Assembly: GCF_029873635.1 (NCBI RefSeq) | Contig: NC_080422.1 | Span: 57,819,889 to 57,883,888, forward strand | Origin: Malania oleifera | Taxonomy: Eukaryota > Streptophyta > Magnoliopsida > Santalales > Ximeniaceae | Reading direction: 5' to 3' | DNA length: 64,000 nt | The notes under the pieces: model-generated | The model's database searches: none | The model's input: the letters and a program-made list of their open reading frames with translations, nothing else | What the model was told of the DNA's origin: nothing | Made by a program: the position numbers and the translations under genes | Part shown: positions 1 to 10,830 of the stretch, piece after piece | How the letters are laid out: each line of letters starts with the position of its first letter | Numbering within the stretch: the first letter of the stretch is position 1

Positions 1-769
1 ACACCAGCATCTTGCAGTAGACCTCTCCATACCAGCAGCAATATCAGCAGCAGCTGCCCTCAAAGACCCTAGCAATAGTTCCATCTCACAGGCCCCTGCT
101 TTACTCTCTCTCTCTCTCTCTCTCTCTAGACACACTTGTTTAATTTAGTAGTGCTGTTTTTGTGTAACCATTATACTATTTAAATTTCTTTTTCCTTTTT
201 TGGCTATTATTATTAAAGTAGTTTTTTTTTTTTTAAATTTATTGTTGGAATTCTTGATTGGGTTATTTTTAGTTGTTTTCTTTTTATGTTACTTAAAATC
301 TTTAGTTGAGTTTAAATATTTGTGGTTGCGTTTAACATTGTAATTTTGTTTGAAGTTTTAATTTCATTAAACAACCATTTTTATTTTTTTTTATTGCATG
401 CGTGTGTTTGATTGAGTTTCCATTGTGTTTTTTTAATTCCATGTTCTAGGTTACCATTTTTAATTAACGCGTGTCCCAATATTTCCTTCAGTAGATTAGG
501 GTTTCCATTGTTTGCTCCTTAGTTCCATGCATGTTAGTTTAGGGTTTCACTTTGAGTGGTATTTTAATTAGTACGAATAAATCTCAACAATCTTGAAAAT
601 CCTGAATCTGAACTAAGTTCAGTACATTTTTATTTTCGATTGGACGAACGTAAAATCTAAGATTAAACGCATTCCCTGAGGAGACGATCTAGCCCTTGGG
701 CTTAATATTACACGACAAAACTCCTATACTTGGGATAGCTTCCGAGCTGCTCATTTTTTGAGTGAGTCA
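1..769 (+). repeat. 3' part of a Ty3/Gypsy LTR at the window edge
   Basis: The last ~120 bases (about 655-769) closely match the ends of the two LTRs of Gypsy element I (43310-43430 and 48195-48319). They share the ordered phrases CCCTGAGGAGACGATCT, TACTTGGGATAGCTTCC and GAGTGAGTCA. The LTR ends at 769 and Copia RT sequence starts at the next base, so this is the 3' end of a Gypsy LTR inserted into element A. Its 5' part is outside the window, so solo LTR versus full element cannot be decided. Confidence 0.8.
104..127. repeat. (CT)n microsatellite
   Basis: An uninterrupted CT run inside the Gypsy LTR. The related LTRs of element I have pyrimidine-rich tracts at the comparable place, just after their TATA box. 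Confidence 0.9.
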
Positions 770-1332
770 AGAAGATTGACACAACACTCTTCATAAAGGC
801 TAAAAATGATAACCTACTCCTAGTACAAATATGCGTAGATGACATCATTTTTGGAGCAACAAATGAACAGTTGTGTAATTAGTTTGTCAGCTGCATGCAA
901 AATGAATTTAAAATGAGCATGATGGGTGAACTTAACTTCTTTCTAGGACTTCATATCAAATAGGAAAACATTGGAATTTTTATAAACCAATCAAAATACA
1001 TTAGAGACTTGATCAAAAAGTTTAACATAGAAGATGGTAAAATTTTAGGAACACCTATGAGTTCTTCCAAAAAATTAGATAAAGATGAGCAAGGTATACT
1101 GATGGCTATTAAGCTCTACCATGGAATGATTGGTAGCCTGTTATACCTGATTGCTAGCAGGCCTAATCTTATATTTAGCATATGCTTGTGCGCAAGATTC
1201 CAGGCTGAACCTAAAGAGTCACGTCTATTAGGAGTTAAAAGAATACTGAGATACCTTATTGGGACTATTGAACTTGGATTATGGTATCCTAAGTACACTT
1301 CTCTTGAGATTGTTAGCTATTCTAATGCCGAC
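770..1332 (+). pseudogene. pol: Copia reverse transcriptase C-terminal part and start of RNase H (element A)
   Basis: Translating from 770 gives DTTLFIKAK, then the catalytic box as CVDDIIFGATN (usual YVDD with Tyr replaced by Cys). FVSCMQNEF, MSMMGELNFFLGL, FINQSKYIRDLIKKF, GSLLYLIASRPN and RILRYLIGTIELGLWYP follow. These are the palm and connection landmarks of Copia pol. Stops occur near 880 and 962, so it is not functional. The frame ends at SNAD, exactly where the solo LTR begins, and resumes after it at 3881. Homology is clear; the SIRE lineage is inferred from the wording. Confidence 0.9.
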
Positions 1333-2459
1333 TGAACTTAGGAATAGCTTCCCAAGAGGGGGATTGAATTGGCTTTTAAAAATTGTTTTTAATTCCTTTT
1401 TAGAATTCTTAAACTTATTTTATTTCTTTTAACCAATTTGTGACTTATTTGTTTAATTTGTTAAGCACTCAAGAACTTAGTTTCTTTATTTAATTCTTAA
1501 CCATACAAAGATCCAATCGTTCAATCAAACCAATCAACTATAATTAGAAAGCAAACAACCAAGCCAATACACAACACTTATGTAATATAAAAGCTCAAAA
1601 TGATTATTTGTTGATATTAGCCAAATTTGAACCAAGCCCTATAGTGAATAAGAATTTATGCTTGCTGATGTAAAGCCCTATATAGATGAATCCAATCACT
1701 CTTTCCAAATTTTTAGAACTCAAATAAACTCTTGGTAAATTTATTTTTGGGATGTTAACCAAGTAACGTACTCCCGTATGATTTCCGCAAGATATGGTGT
1801 AACCAACGTACTCCCTTTCGGTTTCCGCAACCCAAATCAAAATTAAACCTTAAGTTTGTTTGATTTCCAAATATATGTAGTTTATATGATTTTCAAATTT
1901 AAACCATCCACGCAATTTAAATACGCACTGAAAATAAAGAATAGGGAACGAGAGAGTGAGACGGGGATTTTTACGAGGTTTGGCTTATACCCAACCTACG
2001 TCCTCACCTTTGGCAAACCACCAAAGGATTCATTAAACCTATTCCGTTGACGGGTGGAACAAAACCTTTACAACACTCCTTTGTTAAGGCTAGAGCCCGC
2101 CTTCTCCAAACGATATCCCCTCATCTGGTCACTCCTTATCTAGGCTAGAGCCCACCTCTCTAAGAAATATCCCCTTGCTTATCCAATGATCCAAACAATC
2201 CTTGGAACGTCAAAGAACTACAAGAAACCTAATATAAGATCTGCGTACATATATACTCTCTCGAAGAGCAAGTTAGTTCAATTTCAGCACTATATACTTA
2301 ATGTAAAATATCAATATGAAATAGAATGAAGCTAAAGTGTAGAATTCACCAATATCCTTCTTAGATGAGGATTAGTAGTAGGAATTCAGAGGAGTAAGGA
2401 TTAGCACTTCAGAATATCTTAGCAAAAGAGTTTTGCAATAAGTGAGCAAGAGAACGTGT

Positions 2460-2873
2460 AAGAATAAGAGTGCTTTCTACTTCACAAACAAAATTTTCAA
2501 TTCTTGGATGTATTTTGATTTGCAAAACCATGTATTTACAAGCTTTCAAACTTGTTTCCATGTTGCTAAATTTCCTCAGAGAGTTTCCCAAGTTGTTAAA
2601 AATTTGGAGCCCAACAACTATATTTTAAAATATTAGATTCTTAAAAAATTTGCCCTTTGAACAGGAAGAACAAGAGTGCTTTCAGCTTCTCAAAACATAT
2701 TTTTCAATTCTTGGATGTATTTTTATTTGCAAAACCATGTATTTATAGGCTTTCAAACTTGTTTCCATGTTGCTAAAGTTTCCTTAAAGAGTCTCCCAAG
2801 TTGTTAGAAAATTTGGAGCCCAACAGCTATATTTTAAGATATTAAACTTTTAAAAAATTTTCCCGTTGAACAG
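2460..2873 (-). repeat. Tandem duplication (~205 bp x 2) including the LTR core promoter
   Basis: 2460-2664 and 2666-2873 are near-identical neighbours. Both run from AAGAGTGCTTTC through TTCTTGGATGTATTTT and TTTGGAGCCCAACA to TTGAACAG. Only the second copy keeps a TATA-like ATTTATAGG (2741-2749, TATA on the minus strand). The first has TATTTACA at the same place. The duplication therefore left one intact and one damaged promoter. Confidence 0.85.
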
Positions 2874-2886
2874 TGTTTATATGTCT

Positions 2887-3165
2887 GAAGATTTGAGTTT
2901 AGTCATCTGAAGTTCCTGAAACCCTTTAAAAAATGAACTGGACATAGGGTCAGATGTCTGAAGAGTGGGTTCAGACGTCTAAAGTATCGAGTTTAGATGT
3001 CTGAAGTGTCTAGTTCAGACGTCTGAACAGCTACTGCTTGTTTTAGTTTTGTGCCAAAAAATATTCAGACGTCTGAAGTGTCAAGTTTGGACCTTTGAAG
3101 TGGTTTTGTGTGTTGTTCAGTCAGCTGAAGTGCCTCTCATGAACAATATTCAGATGGCTGACAGT
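2887..3165 (-). promoter_or_regulatory. Block of palindromic TTCAGACGTCTGAA words upstream of the LTR promoter
   Basis: At least eight variants of TTCAGACGTCTGAA occur here. One is the perfect 16-bp palindrome GTTCAGACGTCTGAAC at 3013-3028 and another is at 3064-3077. The rest differ by one to three bases. On the LTR's own (minus) strand the block lies about 140-420 bp upstream of the TATA-like element at 2741-2749. Function is unknown; a protein-binding array is inferred from symmetry and repetition. Confidence 0.6.
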
Positions 3166-3880
3166 AGTGACCCCGCTTTAGTGTTTTGGCCATAACTTTT
3201 CTGTATAACTCCCAATTAGGTGATCTTGGTGTCAAACGAAAGCTAAGAGAAAATACTACAACTTTTATGTTTAACACATTTTAAAATAAGGAGTTTTTTA
3301 TAGCAAAAAACTCACCTCAATTTGGATGTATAAAAATTGACAGCATTTGGAATAACTCTTTTTGGTGCTTTTCATTCCAAAAATGATTCTAACCTTTTTA
3401 AAATAATTTTTGATCTTATAAAAATATTTTCCAATTATTTTAAAAGATATCTAGGTCCAAGAAGTTAACCTAAGAGCTAAACGATAGTTTAACAATTAAA
3501 GCACTTACATGAGACTTCTAAGACATTAACATTCTAGGTTCTTGAGTCTTCATGCTTTGTCCTTGGATTGAGTCCATCTTTTCTTCAAGCTTCCATATTC
3601 TTTGAGCTTTCTCACTTTGCTTTTGTTTGGCTCTTTTAACTTTAATATTCTTTGGCTTTCAATAACTCATTCATGTCCTCATATTCTTCAAGGTTTAATA
3701 TGTCATCTTTCAATCCATGCTTTGACTCATTTAGGCTTCATTTGATCCTTGTGAGCACTTTGACCTTGCTTTCTTATATATGAGCCCTGAAATATCATTA
3801 GTCACACAAAGACATTAAATTTCACTTGTTTGTCAGCATCAAAATAAGATAACAAGATTTTAAGCCTTGTAAGGCCAACA

Positions 3881-4338
3881 CCAACATTGCCGATAGTAAA
3901 GTAGATAGTAAAAGCATGAGAGGCACTTGTCACTTTTTAGGACAATTCTTAGTTTCTTGGTTCCACACGAAACAAAACTTAGTTGCACTTTCCATAGCCG
4001 AGGCTGAATACATAACAGTTGGAAGTTGTTGTGCTCAAACGCTATATGTGAAGTCACAACTCATGGACTATGGATTGCACTATGAAACCATTTCCATAAA
4101 TTGTGATAATACTAGTGTAATAACTATCTCAAAAAACCCCATATCACACTCACAAACTAAGCACTTAGAAATTAGACATCATTTTCTTCGTGACCATGTG
4201 CAAAAGGGGGATGTGGCTCCTGAGTTTGTGTGCCCAGATGAACAATGGGTAGATATATTAACAAAACCACTTTCACAGGATAGGTTTATCCAAATTAGAT
4301 GTGAATTAGGCTTGATGCATAGTAGAGAAGTTGCCTAG
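3881..4338 (+). pseudogene. pol: Copia RNase H and pol C-terminus (element A)
   Basis: Continues the frame broken at 1332: NIADSKVDSKS, then GTCHFLGQFLVSWF, LSIAEAEYITVGSCCAQ, INCDNTSVITISKNP, HSQTKHLEIRHHFLRDHVQ, WVDILTKPL and a terminal LGLMHSREVA before a stop. The RNase H acidic residues (Glu in AEAEY, Asp in CDNTS) and the TKH...DI...KP signature are visible. From 3916 to 4338 the frame is open, but the gene as a whole is dead because its upstream part carries stops and the LTR insertion. Confidence 0.92.
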
Positions 4339-4917
4339 AGATATATTAGAATACAAAACTGAGGGGGAGCAACTTAAATTGAAATTAAGTAATTGCTATT
4401 TGTAGAGAATCGCTTGTTAAATGTTCTATGGATATATGATACATGTTGATACACACATGACTTTTGGACTTTAATGAACTGAATTGCTTGCTTGCCTATA
4501 CAAATGTTGATTGTATGTTGAACATGAAAATTGCGTTTACAAAACAGCTATACTTTTAGAAAAGGGGGACAAATAAAGTTTTTTAACAAAGGGGAGAGAT
4601 ATTTAAGTTAGCACAATTTCTTTTACCTTTTTGATTGATGCCAAAAGGGGGAGAGATATTTTCTAGAGCAATTTTTTTTTTTTTTTAGATCACAAGGAGG
4701 AGAGATATTTTCTGAGAGCAAAAATAATTTTTAAAGCAACAATGAGAGAAATGGAAACAAGCTTTTTTCAGGCATATTGCAAAATCGAGCATATTTTTAG
4801 CAAGAAACATGTCTAGATTACACTACTATATTATAAATCATGTATTATCTTAGGGGGGCCTTATTAGGCTTAACCCATTTTTGCTCATGCATTTGTCAAC
4901 ATAAAAAAGGGGGAGGT
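4339..4917 (+). other. 3' untranslated region of element A with repeated polypurine-tract-like boxes
   Basis: No credible gene. The region carries purine boxes at 4361-4369, 4561-4569, 4588-4604, 4643-4664, 4693-4713 and finally 4902-4916, which directly abuts the LTR and is the presumed true polypurine tract for plus-strand priming. Three of the middle boxes share the extended word GGGGAGAGATATTTT or a near variant. Similar reiteration occurs in the 3' regions of elements C and D. Confidence 0.75.
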
Positions 4918-6230
4918 TGTTGACTCTATTAGTCCAATCCTATTTTAGTAATGACAAATCACTTGGTATTTTACCTATTGATTGAGATTTTGAACAGGAT
5001 CATGACTTAGCATGCACAGATGGTAAGCATGCTATGGAAGCCATGAGGAACATGAAGTACATACCACTTTGCTCAATCCATGTAATTAGAAGAGCAAAAA
5101 GATAGAGACAATCCAGATTTTCAATTGTATTTCGCAAATTAGGTTCGATTGTATTTGCATAACTCATAAGATATGATGTGAAGCTCAAAATGACATATAA
5201 ACAGACCCTAGGATGCATCTTTTTCATGAAATATTCATATACATTTGTCATAGGGTGGATCTGCATTATAAAAGGGTCATAGGGCTGAAAAGTAAGGCAC
5301 TCGTCGACTAGCCACATGGAGTCATTGACGAGCGAGTGTAGTACACTCATCGACTAGTGAGTCATCTCATCAATGAGAAAATACTGAGACCTTGATTTTC
5401 TCATACAGGCCACTCATCATTGAATCCCTTGTTCTCGTCAACGAGCAACCGAATGACATTTATTAACTGGTACGGACATTCGTAGACGAATTTGTGGTGC
5501 AGAATGGCACTTTAGTGCATAAACGAATGAGTATTTTTTAATTAAATGATCCAATGGTTGAAAATTGATCAAAGGCCGAGAATACTTATATATGCCAACT
5601 CTAAACCCTATGTTAACACTTTTCTAGAACTTTTGCACAACCTTTACACACCTTTTTCTAAGCTTTACCTACTTTCAACGTATTTACATTAAGTATGGGC
5701 ATTCGTCAATATTATCTTCAAGATCCAAGTGCTCACACTCAAATCATCTTACGAAAAACTGGTTTGGTCTTAAGGTTTGATTAAGTTTAGTATTGAGCAT
5801 TCAATTTTTTTTATAATTTCATTTACTCCATTATTCTTTTACTTAAAATTTTCGTTGGGAGCAAGAACTCGAATTTCATATGCATACTTGTTTGAAATAT
5901 CTTTTTTAATATTCAAAGGTATATTTTAATTAAAATGATTTCATATTATTTCTACAAAAGGTATTTGAAAGAAAGAGTTTAAATCTTTGTGATATTCAAA
6001 ATTATATTTTGATTCAAGGATTTTATATTTTATTAATCTTGCAAAAGTTATTTGAAAGCAACTTTTAGGAACTCCAAAGCAAATTTTTTAAGGTATTACT
6101 TTTTGGGAGATATTGAATAAAGCTTAGATATTTGAAGCATCTCATACATATGTATCTTTCATATAAAGATCATACTTTTCATATACATCATTGAGAAAAA
6201 TATATTCTCTCTTGAGCTTCATATTATACA
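4918..6230 (+). repeat. 3' LTR of element A, right end eroded
   Basis: Starts TGTTGACTCTATTAGTCC directly after the polypurine tract. A block of CGTCGAC/CTCGTCAACGAG words lies at 5298-5493, and a TATA box (CTTATATATGCC, 5585-5596) follows about 90 bp later. Transcript-like sequence then runs on to about 6.2 kb. The usual LTR end (CACCCC...TTGGGA...AACA) is not found, so the right end is lost or replaced by the 3' end of element B. A reading frame of about 116 codons on the other strand (5000-5350) is judged spurious. Confidence 0.7.
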
Positions 6231-6353
6231 TTATGAGAGTGCTTAGGGCTAATTGTGCTCATTAGCAAATTGATTATATATATATAGTAATCAGATGCAC
6301 AATAAAAAAAAAATGGATATAGCACTGAAATACACATCATAGCAACAAAAAAA

Positions 6354-7490
6354 TCAAGCATCAGCATTAGTTGCATCATCATCATCAGATCCTTCATCAT
6401 TTCCAACATCTTTCTTTTCCTCAGATTTATCATCTAATGCATTATCGCTAGGATAACGTGAGGAACTAGCCTGATACTATTCCAAATGGCTAAGTCTTTG
6501 ATCAATTGAGGAGATACTAGACTGAAGTTAGGTATTACTTTACTTAAGAGATTGAAGTCCTAAGCGCATGTCACTACTAAAAGTAGTAGACTGATGATGA
6601 AATGGTATGAACCATGAAGGAGCTGGCCTTGGTGGTCTTCTTCCTTGCAGAAACCAACCCTACTCATGTTTCTTATATCCCATCTATTTCAGAGTTGTAG
6701 AGTTGAAAAGATCATACCAAGTTCTCTTTATGAACAACTCATTTGGACCGATGATACCTTATGAGGAAACAGGATATTAAGGATGCCTCCAAATGAAAGA
6801 GTAACCCAACGTGCTTCCTTTTTTGTCCACATCCATTTCAGAATCACTCTCAACAAGTCAATTTTCTTCCCTTTCAAAAGGCACCACATGATAAAGTAGT
6901 CCACATATGACATGTAATTGTGTGATCTGACCTGGGGGTACAATATTGTATGTGATGACTTTCTGAAGTATCTGTGCTTGAAGGATCAACTGTGTATACT
7001 TAGGCATTGTCCTAAATTGTTCTAGTGCTTCAACCATAATTAACGATAAAAATTCATTGGTGGTGAATCCTTGGTCCATGATCCAAGTATGTGAGAATGC
7101 AAGACACTCAAAATCACCTTGGTGAATATGAGGAATAGGGGCCAAGGTTTGTGGTTTTAATGAAATTCTTTGTCCTCTTACTTTGATAGTGAGTACAATT
7201 TGAATTCGAACCATATTTGTATAAAATATATTAGTGTGATTTTGGTATAGGCCCTTTTCTTGATAAACCACAAGATTTTTCCAACCTATTGCCCTAAACA
7301 TTGGTAGTATATTTGAAAAATATGCCACAAAGAAAGTTGTATTTGTGATCTTACCAAGTATTAGATCAGTTGCTCGAAAATGAATCCTAAATCTTTGTTT
7401 GGCGAGAGGAGCAACAAGACATTGGTCAATGTTGTCTTCTTCTTCTCTGGAGGTACAACCTCAATTCGCTGCGCGTTTGGTTCGTGGCAT
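6354..7490 (-). pseudogene. ORF3 of element B (plant-transposon-protein-like), degraded
   Basis: Starts at MPRTKRAAN, matching the MPRSK start of the intact ORF3 in D. It continues in the same order: a helical N-terminal part with AYFSNILPMFRAIGW (D: FPELMELFKDIGW), WIMDQGFTTNEFLSLIM (D: WILSQGFTPQEFLPLVM), and a segment with ITYNIVPPG followed by the MWCLLKGKKIDLLRVILKWM signature. A coiled-coil-like stretch and an acidic tail (SDDDDATNADA, stop at 6354) complete it. Stops and frameshifts break it. The fold resembles the Pfam family I know as 'putative plant transposon protein'; that assignment is from memory. Confidence 0.75.
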
Positions 7491-7838
7491 TTTTATGAAC
7501 GATATGAAAACCCTAGAAAATGATATGTGGAAGATGATTTCCACTCTTTTAAAGATATATTTTGGGTTTAGAAGAAAAGGGGAATGGAAGAAAATGAATT
7601 CGAGTGAGTTGAGGATCCAAGTCCAGTTGAATGGAATGAAAGAAATCAGGGTTTCGCGCTCAAAATATATAAAGCCCCGATGATCCAGTTGACTAGGTCT
7701 CAGAAGTCAGTCACCTAACTAGTAGAGAAACTGAATTCCTGCAAGTCAGTGGCCTGTCAGTCAACTGGGATCACTAAACTCAATCGCCTGGCTTCTCAAA
7801 AATTTCAATTTTTGTTCTTTTCTCTTCTTGTATTCTTT
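7491..7838 (-). promoter_or_regulatory. Spacer between pol and ORF3 of element B, with motif block and TATA-like string
   Basis: Between the pol stop (7839) and the ORF3 ATG (7490) lies a cluster of CAGTCRMCTGG-type words: 7685-7697, 7708-7719, 7747-7756, 7758-7769 and 7781-7792. Directly downstream on the minus strand is the string CTTTATATAT (7665-7674), about 175 bp before the ORF3 start. The LTR of this element (12684-14607) has the same word type upstream of its own TATA. An internal ORF3 promoter is inferred. Confidence 0.5.
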
Positions 7839-8236
7839 CTAAACAACTTCCCTATTGTGTAATAGGCTAAGTTCTCTTCTTATTGATATAAACCTTTCTT
7901 CTAAAAAAGGTTTGGGAAAAATATCTGCCCATTGATCACTTGTATTTATGAATTCTAGTATAATATCTTTTTTTTGCACATGATCTCTTAGAAAATGATG
8001 TCTAATATCTATATGCTTGGTTCTTAAGTGTGATATTGGACTTTTGGAAATGTTTATAACACTCGTATTTTCACACTTAATAGGTATAGCAGAATATTCC
8101 ATATTAAAGTCCTTTAATTGTTGCTTTATGTAGAGTGTTTGTGCACAACAACTCTCTACTGCCACATACTATGCTTCAGCAGTAGATAAGGCTACAAAAT
8201 TTTGTTTCTTAGAGAACCAAGATACTAGAGATCATC
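7839..8236 (-). pseudogene. pol: Copia RNase H and pol C-terminus (element B)
   Basis: The 108-codon open stretch 7839-8165 reads ESCCAQTLYIKQQLKDF, IKCENTSVINISKSP, HLRTKHIDIRHHFLRDHVQ, DQWADIFPKPF and ends SLLHNREVV, the standard C-terminus also seen in A. Upstream (8166-8236) SWFSKKQNFVALSTAEA-like text continues with a stop. The glutamate and aspartate positions of RNase H are recognisable, with CDN changed to CEN. It is part of the disrupted B polyprotein. Confidence 0.88.
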
Positions 8237-9290
8237 CTAGAAAATGACATGTACCACTTGTACTTTTTCAATCAATTTTACATCCAGTGTAATCGGCATC
8301 TGAATAATCATTTCAAATCTAGTGTCCTTGGGATACCAAAGTCCTAGGTCAATAGTACCTATTAAGTATCTTAAAATTCTTTTCACATCTATTTGATGAG
8401 ATTCTTTAGGAGCTGATTGAAATACTATACACATGTATACGCTAAACATTATATCCGATCTACTAGCTGTCAAGTATAACAAACTTCCTATCATACCTTG
8501 ATAGTTTTTCATATCTACTAGTTTCCTTTTTCATCCTTATCAAGACTTATGGAAGTACTCATTGGAGTTCATATAGGCTTGCTACTTTCCATGTCAAATT
8601 TCTTAAGCATGCCTTTTATATATGTGGATTGATTTATAAAAGTTCCATTCTTGGCTTGCTTAATTTGTAGTCCTTGGAGGTAGTTTAATTCTCTCATCAT
8701 GCTCATTTCAAATTCCTTTTGCATACACCTAGAAAATTCCTTACATAAATCATTATTTGATGCACCAAATATGATATCATCCACATAGATTTGGATAATG
8801 AGCATGTCTTTCTTCTTAGTTTTGATAAATAGTGTGTTATCTACATTTCCTCTAGAAAATCCCTTTTCTAGTAAGAATCCACTTAACATTGCATACCAAA
8901 CGCTAGGGGCTTGTTTCAATCTATACAAGGCCTTTGTTAATTTAAACACATGATCAGGAATTTGAATATCCTCAAAGCCCTAAAGTTGTGTTACATAAAC
9001 TTCTTCATTTATAAATCCATTTAAAAAATCACTCTTTACAACAATTTGATATAATTTGAATTCCTTATAAGATGCATAAGCTAACAACATTCTAATGGCT
9101 TTTGTTCTTGCTACGGGAGAAAAAGTCTCATCACAGTCTATACCTTCTTATTGATTATATCCTTGAGCCACAAGTCTAGCCTTATTTCTTACCACGGTTC
9201 CATTTTCAGCCTTTTTATTCCTAAATACCCACCCACTTTATTCCAATAATTGAATGGTCATCTAGTCAAGGAACTAATTTCCACACTTTA
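8237..9290 (-). pseudogene. pol: Copia reverse transcriptase (element B)
   Basis: The order of landmarks on the minus strand is KWVFRNKKAENGTVV, KARLVAQGYNQ, DETFSPVARTKAIRMLLAYAS, FKLYQ, LNGFINEEVYV, VFKLTKALYRLKQAPSVWY, the intact catalytic box QIYVDDIIFGASN, EFEMSMMRELNYLQGLQIKQ, INQSTYIKGMLKKF, MIGSLLYLTASRSDIMFSV and RILRYLIGTIDLGLWYPKD. Stops and frameshifts occur near 9145, 8985 and 8515. RT would copy the element RNA in the virus-like particle; this copy cannot be active. Confidence 0.92.
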
Positions 9291-10452
9291 TTTCTTTCAA
9301 ATTGATTTAATTCTTCTTCCATAGCCACTATCCATTAATTATCCTTTAGAGATTCTTCAACGTTCTTAGGTTCATCATGAGATAAGAATGCATAATGATT
9401 ACATAGATTTTTCAATGAAGATCTAGTAGATACACCTCATGATGGTTCTCCTATGATTTGATCTCTAAGATGATTTCTTACAAATTTCTATTCTTTGGGT
9501 AACTCAGATTTTTGAGTGGTTTGAATTTCTTCAACATTTGTTGTTTTATTAAATGGATTTTCTTCATCAAATGTTACATGAATTGATCTCACAATTGTAA
9601 GAGTTCTTTTATTATAGATTCTAAATGCTTTACTCTTTAATGCATATCCTAAGAATATTCCTTCATTAGCTTTTGCATCAAATTTGCCTAAATTATCTTT
9701 ATCATTTAGTACAAAACATTGCATCCAAATACATGAAAATAATATGTTAGGCCTTCTACCTTTCCATAATTTATAGGGGGTATTGTTTAGGCTTGATCTT
9801 ATGGATACTCTATTTATTACATAGCACGCGGTATTTACTGCCTCAACCCAAAAATACTTTGGTAGCTTATGTTCATTGAGCATTGTTCATGCCATTTTTT
9901 TGAAGAGTTTCATTCTTTCTTTCAACGACTCCATTTTGTTAGGGAGTTCTAGGTGTTGAAAAATTATGGCTTATTCCATGTTCATTTAAAAAAAAAAAAA
10001 TTAACTTCTTTGTTATTAAATTCTCTTCCTTGATCACTCATAATATTTGAGACACCATATCCTTTTTCATTTTGAAGTCTGTTGCACAAATTTATTAAGA
10101 TGTTACAAGTTTCATCCTTGGAGGCTAAAAAGAGCACCCAGGTAAACCTAGAGTAGTCATCAACTATGAAAAAAGCATATTGTTTTCCTCCTATACTTTG
10201 TGTTCTAGTAGGACCAAACAAATCTAAATGAATAAGTTCTAAAGGTCTACTAGTAGAAATATATTCCTTCTTTTTGAAGCTTATTTTAATTTGCTTCCCA
10301 AGTTTGCAAGCATCACAAATTTTGTCTTTTATGAATTTTGTGATTGGTAAACTTTTGATTAACTTCTTTCCACATAAGTTTGATAGCAAATTGATGCTTG
10401 CATGTCCTAGTCTTCTATGCCAAAGCCAACTGGCTTCATTCATGGTAGCCAA
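9291..10452 (-). pseudogene. pol: Copia integrase (element B)
   Basis: The N-terminal zinc domain is visible as LWHRRLGHAS and later ICDACKLGKQ (HHCC). The catalytic core has LIHLDLFGPTRTQSIGG, FFIVDDYSRFTWVLFL and SDQGREF, so the first two acidic residues are present. A poly-T/poly-A slippage near 9990 breaks the frame. Downstream comes NEHKLPKYFWVEAVNTACYVINR, then YKLWKGRRPN and EGIFLGYALKSKAFRIYNKRT, the conserved region after the integrase core. The core fragment 9982-10452 is open for 156 codons, the linker fragment 9488-9883 for 131. Confidence 0.9.
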
Positions 10453-10830
10453 ACATCTTGAGAGATTAGATTTTCAAGGTTTATACAATATACATTATTG
10501 ACTCTATAAGTTGTAAATAGAACTTCATGTTTTATTGGATTTTGAACTACACACTTATCTTGCTTAAAGACTATGTCAAATCCCTTGTCACTAAGTTGAT
10601 TTATGCTTAAAAGTTTATGTTTTAACCCATCCACTAGTAAAACATCATCTATGGTTAAGGAAGGTTGTTTACCTACTTTTTCGATTCCGATGATTTTAAC
10701 TTTAGCATTGTCACCAAAGGTTACATACCCTCCATCATTTTGAACTAGGGTGGTGAACTTTGTTCTATCCTTGGTCATGTGTCTTGAACACCCGTTGTCT
10801 AAGTACCATTTTTTCTTTGATGGAGTGGTC
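10453..10830 (-). pseudogene. pol: Copia protease and GAG-pre-integrase region (element B)
   Basis: Reads KKWYLDNGCSRHMTKDRTKF, then GGYVTFGDNAKVKIIG, DDVLLVDGLKHKLLSINQLSDKG and FKQDKCVV. The aspartic protease active site should be D-S/T-G but reads D-N-G here, while element E has D-S-G. With Ser replaced by Asn the enzyme would be expected to lose or change activity. The ILSINQLSDKG-like segment is the usual spacer between protease and integrase in this lineage. Confidence 0.88.

Larger units (their letters stand above)
1333..3880 (-). mobile_element. Solo LTR of a SIRE-like Copia element, inserted in element A
   Basis: Begins TGAACTTAGGAATAGC and ends AAGGCCAACA, the LTR termini of this superfamily read on the complementary strand. 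It carries the same landmarks as the other SIRE-like LTRs here: the CCCAAGAGGGGG box near one end, the ACGAGGTTTGGC...CCTACGTCC box (about 1973-2005), and the terminal ATCAAAATAAG. It is flanked by CCGAC (1328-1332) and CCAAC (3881-3885), a 5-bp target duplication with one change. No PBS, coding region or second LTR is present, so it is a solo LTR of 2548 bp left by LTR-LTR recombination. Confidence 0.88.
770..6230 (+). mobile_element. Element A: SIRE-type Ty1/Copia retrotransposon, 3' half
   Basis: Reads in order RT end, RNase H, 3' untranslated region, polypurine tract, LTR. It is cut on the left by a Gypsy LTR ending at 769. A solo LTR (1333-3880) interrupts RNase H. The protein text resembles the SIRE/Maximus lineage (YVDD-type motif followed by IIFGATN; MSMMGEL; C-terminal LMHSREV). 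Unlike B, C and D it shows no ORF3 between pol and LTR. Its LTR fades near 6.1-6.3 kb where element B's 3' end begins; the boundary is approximate. Confidence 0.8.

Noticed and set aside
2887..3165. CRISPR-like array of palindromic repeats
   Set aside because: Repeats are short, imperfect, irregularly spaced and without unique spacers of constant length; the context is a plant LTR.
5000..5350. Minus-strand frame of about 116 codons
   Set aside because: It lies antisense within element A's LTR, is of low complexity, and has no counterpart in other LTRs or known domains.
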